Origin: Rhodanobacter sp. C05
Lineage (GTDB): Bacteria; Pseudomonadota; Gammaproteobacteria; Xanthomonadales; Rhodanobacteraceae
DNA: 64,000 nucleotides
Reading direction: 5' to 3'
Assembly: GCF_002001165.1 (NCBI RefSeq)
Contig: NZ_MUNQ01000010.1
Span: forward strand, 124,001-188,000
The translations under genes and the position numbers were made by a program. Position 1 is the stretch's first letter; each line of letters starts with the position of its first letter. The notes under the pieces are model-generated. The model was not told the origin of the DNA and searched no databases. It saw only the letters and a list, made by a program, of their open reading frames with translations. Below, one piece after another: positions 16,211-24,944 of the stretch.

Positions 16211-17080
16211 CTACTTGCCAGCCGCTTCCTTGGCCACCAGCCACTGGGTCAGTTCGACCGACTGCGCGTAGCCGCCAGCGGTAGCTGCCGTGAAACGATA
16301 CTTGCCGTTGACCACCATGGTCGGCGTGCTGTCCACGCCATAAGCCTTCATCAGGTCGTCGGCACGCTTCATCTTGGTGTTGACCGTGAACGAGTTGGCA
16401 ATCCCGGTGAATTCCTGCGGATTGACGCCGTACTTGGCATAGAACTTCGCCACATCATCGATGGTCGGCCACGCTTCCTTCGGCTTCAGCTTGCCGGTCT
16501 TGAGCTCGTAGCTGGCCAGTTCACCGCTCTTCCACACCGCGTCGTACATCGCATCGTGGGTCTTGTCGACCACGCCCAGCGCCAGGGCGGCATAGAACGC
16601 GCGCTGGAACAGCGGCCAGTTCTCGTCCGGGCGGAACGAAGCCGGCAGGTAATTCATCACGGCATCCGCCGGCAGGCCCTTGGCGATCTGATCCACCGTG
16701 TCATGGAACGCATTGCATGCCGGGCAGGCATAGGAGAACACCTCGGTGACCTCGATCTTGCCGGGGTGGCTGGTCGGTTGCGCCGGATCGATCACGAAGT
16801 AGTTCTTGCCTGCGACCCACTTGCCATTGTCGACAAACGGCATCGCCGGTGCGGCGGCGGGTGCCGCGGCCGTCGAGTTGCTGCTGGCCGGTGCGCTGCT
16901 GGTCGCTGCTGCCGGCGCGGCGGTGGCGGCTGGTGCCGGACTGCTGGTGGCTGTTGCGGCGGTGGTTGCGCTGCTGGCCGCGGTCGGCGCGGTCGGCTGG
17001 GCGGTGTTGCTACCGTTGTCATGGCTGCAGGCGGCTAGCGCGAGCAGGGCGGCACACAGAATCAGCAGACGCTTCAACAT
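16211..17080 (-). CDS. DsbA-family lipoprotein with long low-complexity linker (CPAC)
   Basis: Second DsbA-type oxidoreductase. The N-terminus is a lipoprotein signal (ALLALAACS), so it is probably membrane-anchored in the periplasm. A roughly 60-residue Ala/Thr/Ser/Pro linker (about 22-82) tethers the catalytic domain. The active site is CPAC in VFSYACPACNAF, and the cis-Pro loop is DSTPTMVVNGKYRF. The linker should let the domain reach substrates away from the membrane. It precedes the CIHC paralogue by 82 bases, on the same strand. The cytochrome c4 gene ends 91 bases upstream beyond a strong hairpin. DsbA paralogues are common in this group and may divide substrates. Confidence 0.88.
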   Translation of the reverse strand: MLKRLLILCAALLALAACSHDNGSNTAQPTAPTAASSATTAATATSSPAPAATAAPAAATSSAPASSNSTAAAPAAAPAMPFVDNGKWVAGKNYFVIDPAQPTSHPGKIEVTEVFSYACPACNAFHDTVDQIAKGLPADAVMNYLPASFRPDENWPLFQRAFYAALALGVVDKTHDAMYDAVWKSGELASYELKTGKLKPKEAWPTIDDVAKFYAKYGVNPQEFTGIANSFTVNTKMKRADDLMKAYGVDSTPTMVVNGKYRFTAATAGGYAQSVELTQWLVAKEAAGK

Positions 17081-17127
17081 GGTTTACCTCGAGGGTGAAA
17101 CTTGAATCGGGGATGGGCTGAAACCGA

Positions 17128-17153
17128 CCGCGCCGACCTTTCGGTCGGCGCGG
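17128..17153 (-). terminator. Strong hairpin downstream of cytochrome c4 gene
   Basis: A perfect 11-bp stem, CCGCGCCGACC (17128-17138) with GGTCGGCGCGG (17143-17153), closes a four-base loop. It lies 18 bases past the cytochrome c4 stop and before the DsbA lipoprotein gene. The downstream sequence on this strand is only modestly U-rich, so it may be a terminator or an mRNA-stabilising hairpin. Confidence 0.6.
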
Positions 17154-17170
17154 GGATCAATCGGAGTGGA

Positions 17171-17950
17171 TCAGGGTGTAGAGGCCGCAGGCTGGTTGTC
17201 GGCGCTGTGCAGGCCCTCGATATAGCTGGCCAGCGCGGCGATGTCGTCGGCGTCGAGTTTCTGCGCGATCGACGGCATGATCTGCGAGTGCGGATCGTCA
17301 CCCCAGCTGGTGCCGTCATGCCAGGCCTTCAACGTAGCCTGGATGTATTGCGCGTGCTGGCTGGTCAGTTCCGGATACATCGCGCCCGGGTTGCCGTGAC
17401 CGTCGATGCTGTGGCAGGCCATGCAGGCGGGGATGTCGCGCTTGGTATCGCCCTGACGGAACAGCGTCTCGCCTTTTTCCACCAGAGCCTGGTCGGCCAC
17501 GCCGGGCAGCGGGGTCTTGCTGGCGAAATAGGCGCCGATGTCATGCATGTCCTGCTCGGACAGTGGTGTGGCCATGCCCAGCATGATCGGGTTCTGTCGC
17601 TTGCCGGCCTTGAAGTCGGTCAGCTGGCGGACGATGTACTGCTCGCTCTGGCCGGCCAGCTTCGGGTACTGCGCATCGCTGGAGTTGCCATCGAGACCGT
17701 GACAGGCGCCGCAGACGGCAGCCTTGGCCTGGCCGGCGGTGGCGTCACCCGGCTTGACGGCGGCTTCGGCGGTCGGCGCGGCCGCTGCGCTGCCCGCGCT
17801 CGCCGGTGCTGCGGCGGTGCCGGCAGCAGCTGGCGTGGCGGTTTTCGGCTGCGCACCCTGTGCCATCAGCGCACTGGCGGACAGCGCGAACACGAGGGCT
17901 ACGGCAGACCCGAGAACAGCGGGTCGAAAACCAGCGGAGCGAAAACTCAT
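17171..17950 (-). CDS. Diheme cytochrome c4
   Basis: Periplasmic diheme c-type cytochrome, an electron carrier to terminal oxidases. After the signal peptide (AVALVFALSASALMAQG) and an Ala/Thr/Pro-rich linker there are two cytochrome c domains, each with a CxxCH heme site: CGACHGLDGN in the first and CMACHSIDGHGN in the second. PMMLGMA-like and GAMYPELTSQHAQYI segments supply the distal Met regions. The linker of about 45 residues is longer than usual. The ATG at 17950 is preferred over one ten codons upstream because the signal peptide then starts normally. Divergent from engB, with 116 bases between the starts. It could feed the aa3 oxidase encoded at 43-51 kb. Confidence 0.92.
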   Translation of the reverse strand: MSFRSAGFRPAVLGSAVALVFALSASALMAQGAQPKTATPAAAGTAAAPASAGSAAAAPTAEAAVKPGDATAGQAKAAVCGACHGLDGNSSDAQYPKLAGQSEQYIVRQLTDFKAGKRQNPIMLGMATPLSEQDMHDIGAYFASKTPLPGVADQALVEKGETLFRQGDTKRDIPACMACHSIDGHGNPGAMYPELTSQHAQYIQATLKAWHDGTSWGDDPHSQIMPSIAQKLDADDIAALASYIEGLHSADNQPAASTP

Positions 17951-18066
17951 ACACTTGACTCCCGAAAGACTTGCAAACACTGCCGTCGATTGCAGCCATC
18001 AGGCCTGCAGCAGGCAGAAACCGCAGAATTATCCCTGTGCCACCGTACCTTGGTCAAACCATTCCC

Positions 18067-18777
18067 ATGTCGAATCCCCTGCAAGGCGCGCAGTTTGTGC
18101 TCGCCGCCCATCGCATCAACCAGTTGCCCGCCGATCAAGGCGCCGAAGTGGCGTTCGCCGGCCGCTCCAATGCCGGCAAGTCCAGCGCACTGAACGCGCT
18201 GACTGGCCACAAGGGTCTGGCGCGCACCTCCAAGACGCCCGGTCGCACCCAGCAGATGGTCGCTTTCAGCCTGCCGTCGTACAAGGATGTACCAATGTCG
18301 CGGGCGCAGGATGCGCAGGAGCGACCGTCACCGGCCCAGATCGATGGCCAGCCGCCGCTGGATGTGCGCCTGATCGATTTACCGGGTTACGGCTACGCCA
18401 AGGTGCCGCTGGAGATGCGCGAGCACTGGAAGCTGGAGATCGATGCCTATCTGCATCAGCGCCGGAGCCTGCGCGGGCTGGTATTGATCGTTGATATCCG
18501 CCATCCGCTGAAGGAGTTCGACCGGCTGATGCTGGAGTTCTGCTTCGCCACCCAGCTGCCGTGCCACCTGTTGCTGACCAAGGCCGACAAGCTGTCGCGC
18601 GGCCAAGCCACGCAAGCGCTGGCGACACTGCGCAAGCAGTTTGCGGCCGAAGGGTTGCATGCCACTGCGCAGATCTTTTCCTCGTCCGCCGGCACCGGCG
18701 TGGAAGAGGCGCGCCAGGCGGTGATGACTTTGCTGCGGCAGCCGCGCGAAGGTTCACACCAAGGGCGCGAGCGCTGA
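18067..18777 (+). CDS. engB: Ribosome biogenesis GTP-binding protein EngB/YsxC (YihA)
   Basis: Essential GTPase for late 50S subunit assembly. G motifs are in order: G1 GRSNAGKSS (32-40), G2 TPGRTQ (57-62), G3 DLPGYGYA (104-111), G4 TKADKL and G5 FSSSAGTG. The ATG at 18067 starts shortly before the family's conserved FVLAAHRINQLP; a longer frame upstream has no support. Oddity: between G2 and G3 there is an insertion of about 25 hydrophilic residues (73-98) absent from E. coli YihA, which lies in the region that remodels on GTP binding. Divergent from cytochrome c4 and convergent with msrC. Confidence 0.93.
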   Translation: MSNPLQGAQFVLAAHRINQLPADQGAEVAFAGRSNAGKSSALNALTGHKGLARTSKTPGRTQQMVAFSLPSYKDVPMSRAQDAQERPSPAQIDGQPPLDVRLIDLPGYGYAKVPLEMREHWKLEIDAYLHQRRSLRGLVLIVDIRHPLKEFDRLMLEFCFATQLPCHLLLTKADKLSRGQATQALATLRKQFAAEGLHATAQIFSSSAGTGVEEARQAVMTLLRQPREGSHQGRER

Positions 18778-18821
18778 TGTTGCTGGTGGGATCGACTTGA
18801 CGTTGCTCCCACTCAGGCCGA

Positions 18822-19313
18822 TCAACCGTGCACGGCTTCCATGAACACGGCACACAGCGCCTGCATGCCCGCGCGGTCGTCTTCGTCGAAGCGGTCGATC
18901 ACCGGGCTGTCCACATCCCATACGCCGAGCAGGGTGCCGTCGGCCTTGACCAGGGGCACCACGATTTCCGATTGAGAGGCGGCGTCGCAGGCGATGTGGC
19001 CGGCGAAGGCGTTGACGTCGCGCACCAGCTGGGTCTCGCGTTTCTGCGCGGCGGTGCCGCAGACGCCACGACCAAGCGCGATGCGGATGCAGGCAGGCTT
19101 GCCCTGGAACGGACCAACTACCAGCTCGTTGCCGTCATAGAGGTAGAAGCCGGCCCAGTTCAGCTCAGGCAGGCTGTGGTAGACCAGTGCGCTGAAATTT
19201 GCCGCGTTGGCGATCAGATCGCGTTCGCCGGCCAGCAGACCGCGGGCCTGTTGCACCAGGTCCGCGTAATGTTCGCGCTTGCTGGCGTGAACAGGTGATT
19301 TCAGTTCGAACAT
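18822..19313 (-). CDS. msrC: Free methionine-(R)-sulfoxide reductase (GAF domain)
   Basis: Cytosolic GAF-domain enzyme that reduces free methionine-R-sulfoxide. The 163-residue length is standard. The three cysteines of the family are present at Cys75, Cys85 and Cys109 (E. coli 84, 94 and 118), with GRGVCGTAA and the HIACDAASQSEIVVP loop intact. The ending DIDSP-like WDVDSPVIDRF is also characteristic. No membrane or signal segment. Divergent from bioD with 99 bases between the starts, and convergent with engB. Confidence 0.93.
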   Translation of the reverse strand: MFELKSPVHASKREHYADLVQQARGLLAGERDLIANAANFSALVYHSLPELNWAGFYLYDGNELVVGPFQGKPACIRIALGRGVCGTAAQKRETQLVRDVNAFAGHIACDAASQSEIVVPLVKADGTLLGVWDVDSPVIDRFDEDDRAGMQALCAVFMEAVHG

Positions 19314-19412
19314 GCATGTTGTCCAGAGCCAAAGTATCTATTATGCGCCGGGCGATCCGGGCAGGCTTGCAAGTGGCGATGGTCGAACGGATCGCCATGA
19401 ACTTCATCGAAC

Positions 19413-20111
19413 ATGGGATTGGACTTGTCCGAGATCAACCGCAGCGTCTTCATCGCCGGCACCGATACCGGTATCGGCAAGACCCATGCGGCGTGCACGC
19501 TCTTGCATGCGTTGCGTGCAGCCGGATATACCGCCTGCGGCATGAAGCCGGTGGCCAGCGGCTGCATGGAGACGCCGGAAGGCCTGCGCAACGACGATGC
19601 GCTGGCGCTGCAGGTCGCCAGCAGTGCTGTGCAGCCGTATTCGTTGATCAACCCGGTCGCATTGCGCGATCCGCTGTCGCCACATCTGGCAGCGGCCCAC
19701 GATGGCATCGAGATTTCGCTGGCGCCGCTGCATCGCGCCTTCGAGCAGCTCGTTGGCAGCCATCAACGCGTGGTGGTCGAAGGCGTCGGCGGCTGGCTGG
19801 TGCCGCTGGCGCCGGGGCTGTTTGCGGCGGATATTGCGAAGCAATGGCGGCTGCCGGTGATCCTGGTGGTCGGTCTGCGGCTGGGTTGCCTCAACCATGC
19901 GCTGCTCAGTGCGCGGGCGATCGATGCGGACGGTTGTCGTCTGCTCGGCTGGATCGCCAACTGTATTGATCCGGACATGGGCGCGCTGGAAGAGAATCTG
20001 ATGACCCTGCGCGAACTGCTGCCGGCACCGTGTCTCGGCGTGCTTCCGCATGGGGTGGCACCAGTGGTGGCGGCCGCGTACCTGCATGCCGCCGTGGCGG
20101 CCTTGGACTGA
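19413..20111 (+). CDS. bioD: ATP-dependent dethiobiotin synthetase
   Basis: Forms the ureido ring of dethiobiotin from 7,8-diaminopelargonate, CO2 and ATP in biotin synthesis. The P-loop FIAGTDTGIGKTHAAC starts near residue 13. Other family motifs are MKPVASGC (substrate Lys), a conserved NDDA with the magnesium Asp, and VVVEGVGGWLVPL. The product is 232 residues, a normal length. No other bio gene lies nearby, so it is separated from the rest of the pathway, as often happens in this group. Followed at 52 bases by a small conserved protein gene in the same direction. Confidence 0.94.
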   Translation: MGLDLSEINRSVFIAGTDTGIGKTHAACTLLHALRAAGYTACGMKPVASGCMETPEGLRNDDALALQVASSAVQPYSLINPVALRDPLSPHLAAAHDGIEISLAPLHRAFEQLVGSHQRVVVEGVGGWLVPLAPGLFAADIAKQWRLPVILVVGLRLGCLNHALLSARAIDADGCRLLGWIANCIDPDMGALEENLMTLRELLPAPCLGVLPHGVAPVVAAAYLHAAVAALD

Positions 20112-20163
20112 GCTTCACATCTGCTGTGCTTGGATGGCGTGGATTTCCCTCGACGGAGGCAAC

Positions 20164-20511
20164 ATGGCTCGTAACCACTACTTCCTTTCGATCGCCGATC
20201 TGGCGCATGCGCGTGGCGCCGATCCGCGCTTTGCCTATGACGGCGCCGGTCCGAACGACTTTGCTGTCGCGTTGCAGCAAGCATTGCGTGGCGACGACCT
20301 TTTCAAGCGCTGGCGTGCGGCACAACCGGATCCCGATGCGGTGGATACCGCGCTGGGCACCACCGACCCCGCGGCGCAGGTGAGCGCCAGGGTCGCCGAC
20401 CTGCATACCGAGGTCGATCTGGTGACCGAGCTGCCCATGAGCGTGGTGCGGCAGCGGCTGTATCTGCTGATCGGCGCGGCGTGGCAGCTGCGCGACATGC
20501 GGGCTGCCTGA
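20164..20511 (+). CDS. Small conserved hypothetical protein
   Basis: The 115-residue product is soluble and mostly helical, beginning ARNHYFLSIADLAHARG. I do not recognise the family, but the look (acidic, well-formed helices, proteobacterial codon use) is that of a real conserved gene. The ATG at 20164 has a good ribosome-binding site, GGAGG, six bases upstream; an earlier in-frame ATG at 20050 overlaps bioD and has none. It may be co-transcribed with bioD. Confidence 0.7.
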   Translation: MARNHYFLSIADLAHARGADPRFAYDGAGPNDFAVALQQALRGDDLFKRWRAAQPDPDAVDTALGTTDPAAQVSARVADLHTEVDLVTELPMSVVRQRLYLLIGAAWQLRDMRAA

Positions 20512-20626
20512 GCCAGCGGCATTGCCGGCATGACTTGTGGGCTTGGAGAAACTGCCTCGGAATGGGTACAGTCGGAAGTTCCGACTTACTGTGTCCGATC
20601 ACGGACGCGCCACTTGGGGAAGCCAG

Positions 20627-22837
20627 ATGCTCCGTCTCCGCTTGATTGTGATTGCTACCACGATGGCGCTCGCCGCCTGTTCGCAACAGCCGAATGATGC
20701 CGCCACATCACCCGCAAAAGCTGCCACGGCGGCTCCCGCCAGCAGCGCCGCACCGGTCGCCACTGCCATGACCAGCAACCCGTTCTTCGACGCCAGCACG
20801 CTGCCGTACCAGGCGCCGCCGTTCGACAAGATCCACGATGCGGATTACCAGCCGGCGATCGAGGAAGGCATGAAACAGCATTTGGCCGAGATCGAGACGA
20901 TCGCGGACAACCCGGATGCGCCGACGTTCGAAAACACCTATGTGGCGATGGAGAAGTCCGGCGTCATGCTGACCCGCGTGCTGCAAGTGTTCGTTGCCGT
21001 CACCGGTGCCAACACCGACGATGCGTTGCAGAAGGTGCAGGAAGACGAAGCGCCCAAGCTGGCTGCCCATCAGGATGCGATCTACCTCAACGACAAGCTG
21101 TTCCAGCGTGTCGAGGCGGTCTACAACCAGCGCGACACGCTCAAGCTCGATCCGGAGTCGGCACGCCTGGTCGAAGTCGTCTACAAGGATTTCGTGCATG
21201 CCGGCGCCAAGCTGTCCGAGACCGACAAGGCCAAGCTGAAGGATCTCAACAAGGAAGAATCGACGCTCAGCACGGAATTCACCAACAAGCTGCTGGCAGC
21301 CACCAAGGATGCCGCCGTGGTGGTCGATGACAAGGCCAGGCTGGCCGGCCTGTCCGATGCCGAGATCGCTGCCGCCGAGCAGGCTGCCAAGGATCGCAAG
21401 CTTGACGGCAAGTACGTGCTGACGCTGCAGAACACCACGCAGCAGCCCGAGCTGCAGGATCTGAGCGATCGCGATACCCGCAAGGCGCTGTTCCAGGCGT
21501 CGTGGAACCGTGCCGAGAAGGGCGACGCCAACGACACCCGCAAGATTATCGAACGTCTCGCGCAGATCCGTGCGGCACAGGCCAAGCTGGTCGGCTTCCC
21601 GAACTACGCAGCGTGGAAGCTGGACGACCAGATGGCGAAGACCCCGGAAACGGCGATGTCCTTCATGGACAAGCTGGCACCGGCTGCAGTGACCCGCGCG
21701 AACAAGGAAGCCGCCGACATCCAGGCGCAGATCGACAAGGACCAGGCCGCACTCAAGCAGCCCAGCTTCAAGCTGGAGCCGTGGGACTGGAACTACTACG
21801 CCGAGCAGGTACGCAAGGCCAAGTACGATCTGGACGAGGGTCAGATCAAGCCGTATTTCGAACTCGACAATGTATTGCAGAACGGCGTGTTCTATGCCGC
21901 CAACCAGCTGTACGGGCTGACCTTCAAGGAGCGCAAGGACATCCCGGTGTACCAGCCGGACGTGCGCGTGTTCGAGGTGTTCGACAAGGACGGCAAGTCG
22001 ATTGCGCTGTTCTACTGCGACTACTTCAAGCGCGACAACAAGAACGGCGGCGCCTGGATGGACAACTTCGTCGGCCAGTCCAAGCTGCTGGGCACCAAGC
22101 CGGTGATCTACAACGTGGCCAACTTCAGCAAGCCGGCCGCCGGCCAGCCTGCGCTGCTGTCGCTTGACGACGTGGTCACCATGTTCCACGAGTTCGGCCA
22201 TGGCCTGCACGGCATCTTTGCCGACGAGCAGTATCCGACCCTGTCCGGCACCGCCACGGCACGCGACTTCGTCGAGTTCCCGTCGCAGTTCAACGAGCAC
22301 TGGGCGACCGATCCGAAGGTGTTCGCCAATTACGCGAAGAACTACAAGACCGGCGAGCCGATGCCGCAGGCCCTGGTCGACAAGATGAAGAAGGCCGGCA
22401 AGTTCAACTCGGGCTACGGCATGACCGAGCTGACTGCCGCAGCCCTGCTCGACATGAACTGGCACATGCTCGGTGCCGATGCTCCGCTGCAGGATGCCGA
22501 TCAGTTCGAGACGGCTGCGCTGAAGAAGGACAACATCGATCTCAGTTATGTACCGCCGCGCTACCGTTCCAGCTACTTCCAGCACATCTGGAGCAACGGC
22601 TATGCCGCCGGCTACTACGCCTATCTGTGGACACAGATGCTGGCCGACGATGCCTTCATCGGCTTCAAGGACCATGGTGGCCTGACCCGCGAGAACGGTG
22701 ACCGTTTCCGCGCCATGATCCTGTCGCGCGGCAACACCGTGGAACTGGCGAAGCTGTACAAGGACTGGCGTGGCCAGGATCCGAGCATCGAGCCGATGCT
22801 GATCAACCGCGGCCTGAAGGACGCGCCGAACAAGTAG
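20627..22837 (+). CDS. M3-family metallopeptidase lipoprotein (Dcp/oligopeptidase A type)
   Basis: Zinc metallopeptidase of family M3, related to peptidyl-dipeptidase Dcp and oligopeptidase A, which degrade short peptides. The zinc motif HEFGH is in TMFHEFGHGLHG, with the third ligand Glu in ARDFVEFPSQFNEHW about 25 residues later. The substrate Tyr/His loop is in VPPRYRSSYFQHIW. The ATG at 20627 gives a lipoprotein signal (TTMALAACS) followed by an Ala-rich linker, so this enzyme should be anchored in the periplasm or outer membrane, whereas the E. coli relatives are mainly cytosolic. Length 736 residues. Ends at a strong terminator. Confidence 0.93.
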   Translation: MLRLRLIVIATTMALAACSQQPNDAATSPAKAATAAPASSAAPVATAMTSNPFFDASTLPYQAPPFDKIHDADYQPAIEEGMKQHLAEIETIADNPDAPTFENTYVAMEKSGVMLTRVLQVFVAVTGANTDDALQKVQEDEAPKLAAHQDAIYLNDKLFQRVEAVYNQRDTLKLDPESARLVEVVYKDFVHAGAKLSETDKAKLKDLNKEESTLSTEFTNKLLAATKDAAVVVDDKARLAGLSDAEIAAAEQAAKDRKLDGKYVLTLQNTTQQPELQDLSDRDTRKALFQASWNRAEKGDANDTRKIIERLAQIRAAQAKLVGFPNYAAWKLDDQMAKTPETAMSFMDKLAPAAVTRANKEAADIQAQIDKDQAALKQPSFKLEPWDWNYYAEQVRKAKYDLDEGQIKPYFELDNVLQNGVFYAANQLYGLTFKERKDIPVYQPDVRVFEVFDKDGKSIALFYCDYFKRDNKNGGAWMDNFVGQSKLLGTKPVIYNVANFSKPAAGQPALLSLDDVVTMFHEFGHGLHGIFADEQYPTLSGTATARDFVEFPSQFNEHWATDPKVFANYAKNYKTGEPMPQALVDKMKKAGKFNSGYGMTELTAAALLDMNWHMLGADAPLQDADQFETAALKKDNIDLSYVPPRYRSSYFQHIWSNGYAAGYYAYLWTQMLADDAFIGFKDHGGLTRENGDRFRAMILSRGNTVELAKLYKDWRGQDPSIEPMLINRGLKDAPNK

Positions 22838-22861
22838 GCCGTCATGGTGGCATGAAACACG

Positions 22862-22892
22862 AAACGGGCCGGCATCATGCCGGCCCGTTTTT
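22862..22892 (+). terminator. Rho-independent terminator of the M3 peptidase gene
   Basis: AAACGGGCCGGCAT pairs with ATGCCGGCCCGTTT, followed by further Ts. The stem is GC-rich and 24 bases past the stop codon. Because the A-run and T-run are symmetric, it can also serve the convergent hydrolase gene. Confidence 0.92.
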
Positions 22893-22904
22893 CATGGGCG
22901 ACCG

Positions 22905-23879
22905 TCAAGGCACGGCTGGGCCGGTCGGAGGCTGCATCCCTGGATGGCGTGCCAGGAAGTCGGACACAAGCCGCGCGATTTCATCGGGTATCTGCAGCGT
23001 GGCGAAGTGGCCCGCATCGAGAACATGTATCTCCGCCTGCGGCGCATCGCGCAGGTAGGCGAAAGCCCCGGGTGTGGTGAAGAAGTCATCATGGCTGCCC
23101 CACAGCACCAGCACGGGAATCTTCAGTTTCCTGAGCTGGGCCTGCCATGCGGGATAGCGCGCGACGTTGTTGCCGTAGTCGAACCACAGGTCGTTGCGCG
23201 CCTCGATCACGCCCGGTCGCTGCTCGGCCGTGGTTGCCTGCAGCAGCACATCCGGACTGATGTCTTCATCGTCGCTCCAGCCGACGGCGCGCGGGTAGCC
23301 GAGTGATTTGGCGTAGCTGGCGCGGCGCGCATCGACGGCGGCATTGCGATGCAGCCAATGCTGTCGCAATTCGCCCTGCGGGTCCTGCGCGGAGGGAAAG
23401 CCGTCCAGATGGATGACGCCGTTCTGCACGATGAGCGCGGTGATCGCCTGCGGCTCGGCGCTGACCAGCCGGAAGCCGACCGGGACACCGTAGTCCTGCA
23501 TGAAGAGTCCGTACTGCGTGATGCCGCGCGCCTTCAGAAAATCATGCACCGTCGCGGCCACATGATCAAACGTGTACGCATAGGTCTTGCGATCGGGCGC
23601 ATCGGAATAGCCGAACGAGGGATAGTCGATCGACACGACATGCACGGGCTGCGTCGCCACCAGATCCTCCATCACCTTCACGTACTGGATCGACGACAGC
23701 GGGTTGCCGGGCAGGAACAGGATGGTCGGGGCCTTCGGGTCGCCGCCCTCGCGATAGAACAGATGGATGCCGTCCACGTTTTGCCAGCCGTGCGTGAGCG
23801 TTGCGGCGCTGGCGGGCAACGCCGTCGCACCGAGGCCGGATAGAAAGAGCAGAAACAGCAGGCGACGCATGGCGCTCAT
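22905..23879 (-). CDS. Secreted alpha/beta hydrolase (haloalkane dehalogenase/epoxide hydrolase-like)
   Basis: Alpha/beta-hydrolase fold enzyme with a clear signal peptide (LLFLLFLSGLGATALPASA), so exported. The nucleophile elbow reads LFMQDYGVPVG near residue 142, with Asp as the nucleophile. Asp is the choice of haloalkane dehalogenases and epoxide hydrolases, whereas esterases use Ser. The oxyanion loop is LPGNPLSS, the acid is probably in VLWGSHDDFF, and the catalytic His is in VLDAGHFA. The substrate is unknown. The partner regulator is the divergent LysR gene 102 bases away. Confidence 0.85.
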   Translation of the reverse strand: MSAMRRLLFLLFLSGLGATALPASAATLTHGWQNVDGIHLFYREGGDPKAPTILFLPGNPLSSIQYVKVMEDLVATQPVHVVSIDYPSFGYSDAPDRKTYAYTFDHVAATVHDFLKARGITQYGLFMQDYGVPVGFRLVSAEPQAITALIVQNGVIHLDGFPSAQDPQGELRQHWLHRNAAVDARRASYAKSLGYPRAVGWSDDEDISPDVLLQATTAEQRPGVIEARNDLWFDYGNNVARYPAWQAQLRKLKIPVLVLWGSHDDFFTTPGAFAYLRDAPQAEIHVLDAGHFATLQIPDEIARLVSDFLARHPGMQPPTGPAVP

Positions 23880-23943
23880 GAGGGTTTCCGGGTATTCCGT
23901 CGAATGTGCACGCTAGTATTGGATGCGCGCCATGTGCCGTGAA

Positions 23944-23958
23944 GTGATGATTCCTCAC
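23944..23958. promoter_or_regulatory. Candidate LysR-type operator (T-N11-A)
   Basis: In the 102 bases between the divergent hydrolase and LysR genes, GTGATGATTCCTCAC has inverted GTGA/TCAC arms and contains T-N11-A (T23945 to A23957), the standard LysR box. Its position is suited to control of the hydrolase gene and autoregulation. Confidence 0.5.
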
Positions 23959-23981
23959 CATGCGATGAATGCGATTCAACG

Positions 23982-24857
23982 ATGAAATATCTGCTGCCGC
24001 CGATGCATACCCTGCGCACGTTCGAGGCGTTGGGCCGGCTTCGCCACTTCACGCGCACGGCCGAGGAATTGCATCTCACGGCGAGTGCGGTCAGTCATCA
24101 GGTCAGGGCGCTCGAGTCGTTCCATGCCACCCGGCTTTTCGTGCGCAATCGGCACGACGTGGCGCTGACGCCGGCAGGCGAGCGCCTGATGGTGGCGGTC
24201 CGTCATGCCTTGCAGCAACTCTCGGTGGCCAGCGAATCCATCCGCGTGCAGGATGCGACCCGCCTGTCGGTAACGGCGCCTCCCTCGCTGGTCAGCCGCT
24301 GGTTGATGCCGCGGCTTGGTGTGTTCCTGCAGCAACACCCGACGGTTGATTTCAGGCTGCGCGCCACCTCGGCGGTGGTCGATCTGGCTGCAGAAGAAAT
24401 CGATCTGGGCATTCGCTTCGGCGGCGGTCGATGGCCGGGTATGCGCAGTGAAAAACTGTTTGACGAAGAAATCTTCCCGGTGGCGTCACCGGCCTATCTG
24501 GCGCGCATGAAAGTGCGTCGCTGGGCGGATCTGCGCCGCTGTCTGCTGCTGCGCGACGACTTCCACCCGTGGGAAGACTGGTTAAAGGAGATCGGTGCCA
24601 CGACGGCGGGTCATGCATTCGGTTCGGTCTTCAACGATTCGGCGCTTTCGCTGCAGGCGGCTGAGGCAGGGCACGGAGTGGTCCTGGCACGCAGCCTGCT
24701 GGCGGCCGACGCCATCAAGGCCGGCACGCTGGTGCGGGTCGGCAAAATGGCGGTGCACTCGCGCGGCAGCTATTACCTGGTGACGCCCTCTGGGCGGCCG
24801 GATGTTGCAGCGGTCGAGATGTTCCGTGAATGGTTGCGCGAAACGGCCGGCCACTGA
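23982..24857 (+). CDS. LysR-family transcriptional regulator (GcvA-like)
   Basis: DNA-binding regulator with an N-terminal winged helix-turn-helix (RTFEALGRLRHFTRTAEELHLT then SAVSHQVRALE) and a C-terminal periplasmic-binding-like effector domain (about 95-290). PPMHTLRTFEALGR at the start and LWLRP-like SRWLMPRLGVF are typical of the GcvA/AmpR branch. The product is 291 residues. Divergent from the secreted hydrolase, with a T-N11-A box between them, so it most likely controls that gene; the effector is unknown. Confidence 0.9.
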   Translation: MKYLLPPMHTLRTFEALGRLRHFTRTAEELHLTASAVSHQVRALESFHATRLFVRNRHDVALTPAGERLMVAVRHALQQLSVASESIRVQDATRLSVTAPPSLVSRWLMPRLGVFLQQHPTVDFRLRATSAVVDLAAEEIDLGIRFGGGRWPGMRSEKLFDEEIFPVASPAYLARMKVRRWADLRRCLLLRDDFHPWEDWLKEIGATTAGHAFGSVFNDSALSLQAAEAGHGVVLARSLLAADAIKAGTLVRVGKMAVHSRGSYYLVTPSGRPDVAAVEMFREWLRETAGH

Positions 24858-24944
24858 TCATGGTCAGCAGCTTCGGCGACCGCTGGACGTGCCGAAGAAG
24901 CCGGTATTGCCTCGCGAGTCCCCGCAGGCATCCAGCGTGATCTG

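Noticed and set aside
18785-18816. GTGGGA/TCCCAC pairing as the terminator between engB and msrC
   Set aside because: The six-base stem with a large loop and no T-run is too weak to claim.
20708-22675. Long minus-strand frame opposite the M3 peptidase gene
   Set aside because: No family features, and the plus-strand enzyme has HEFGH and a lipoprotein signal.
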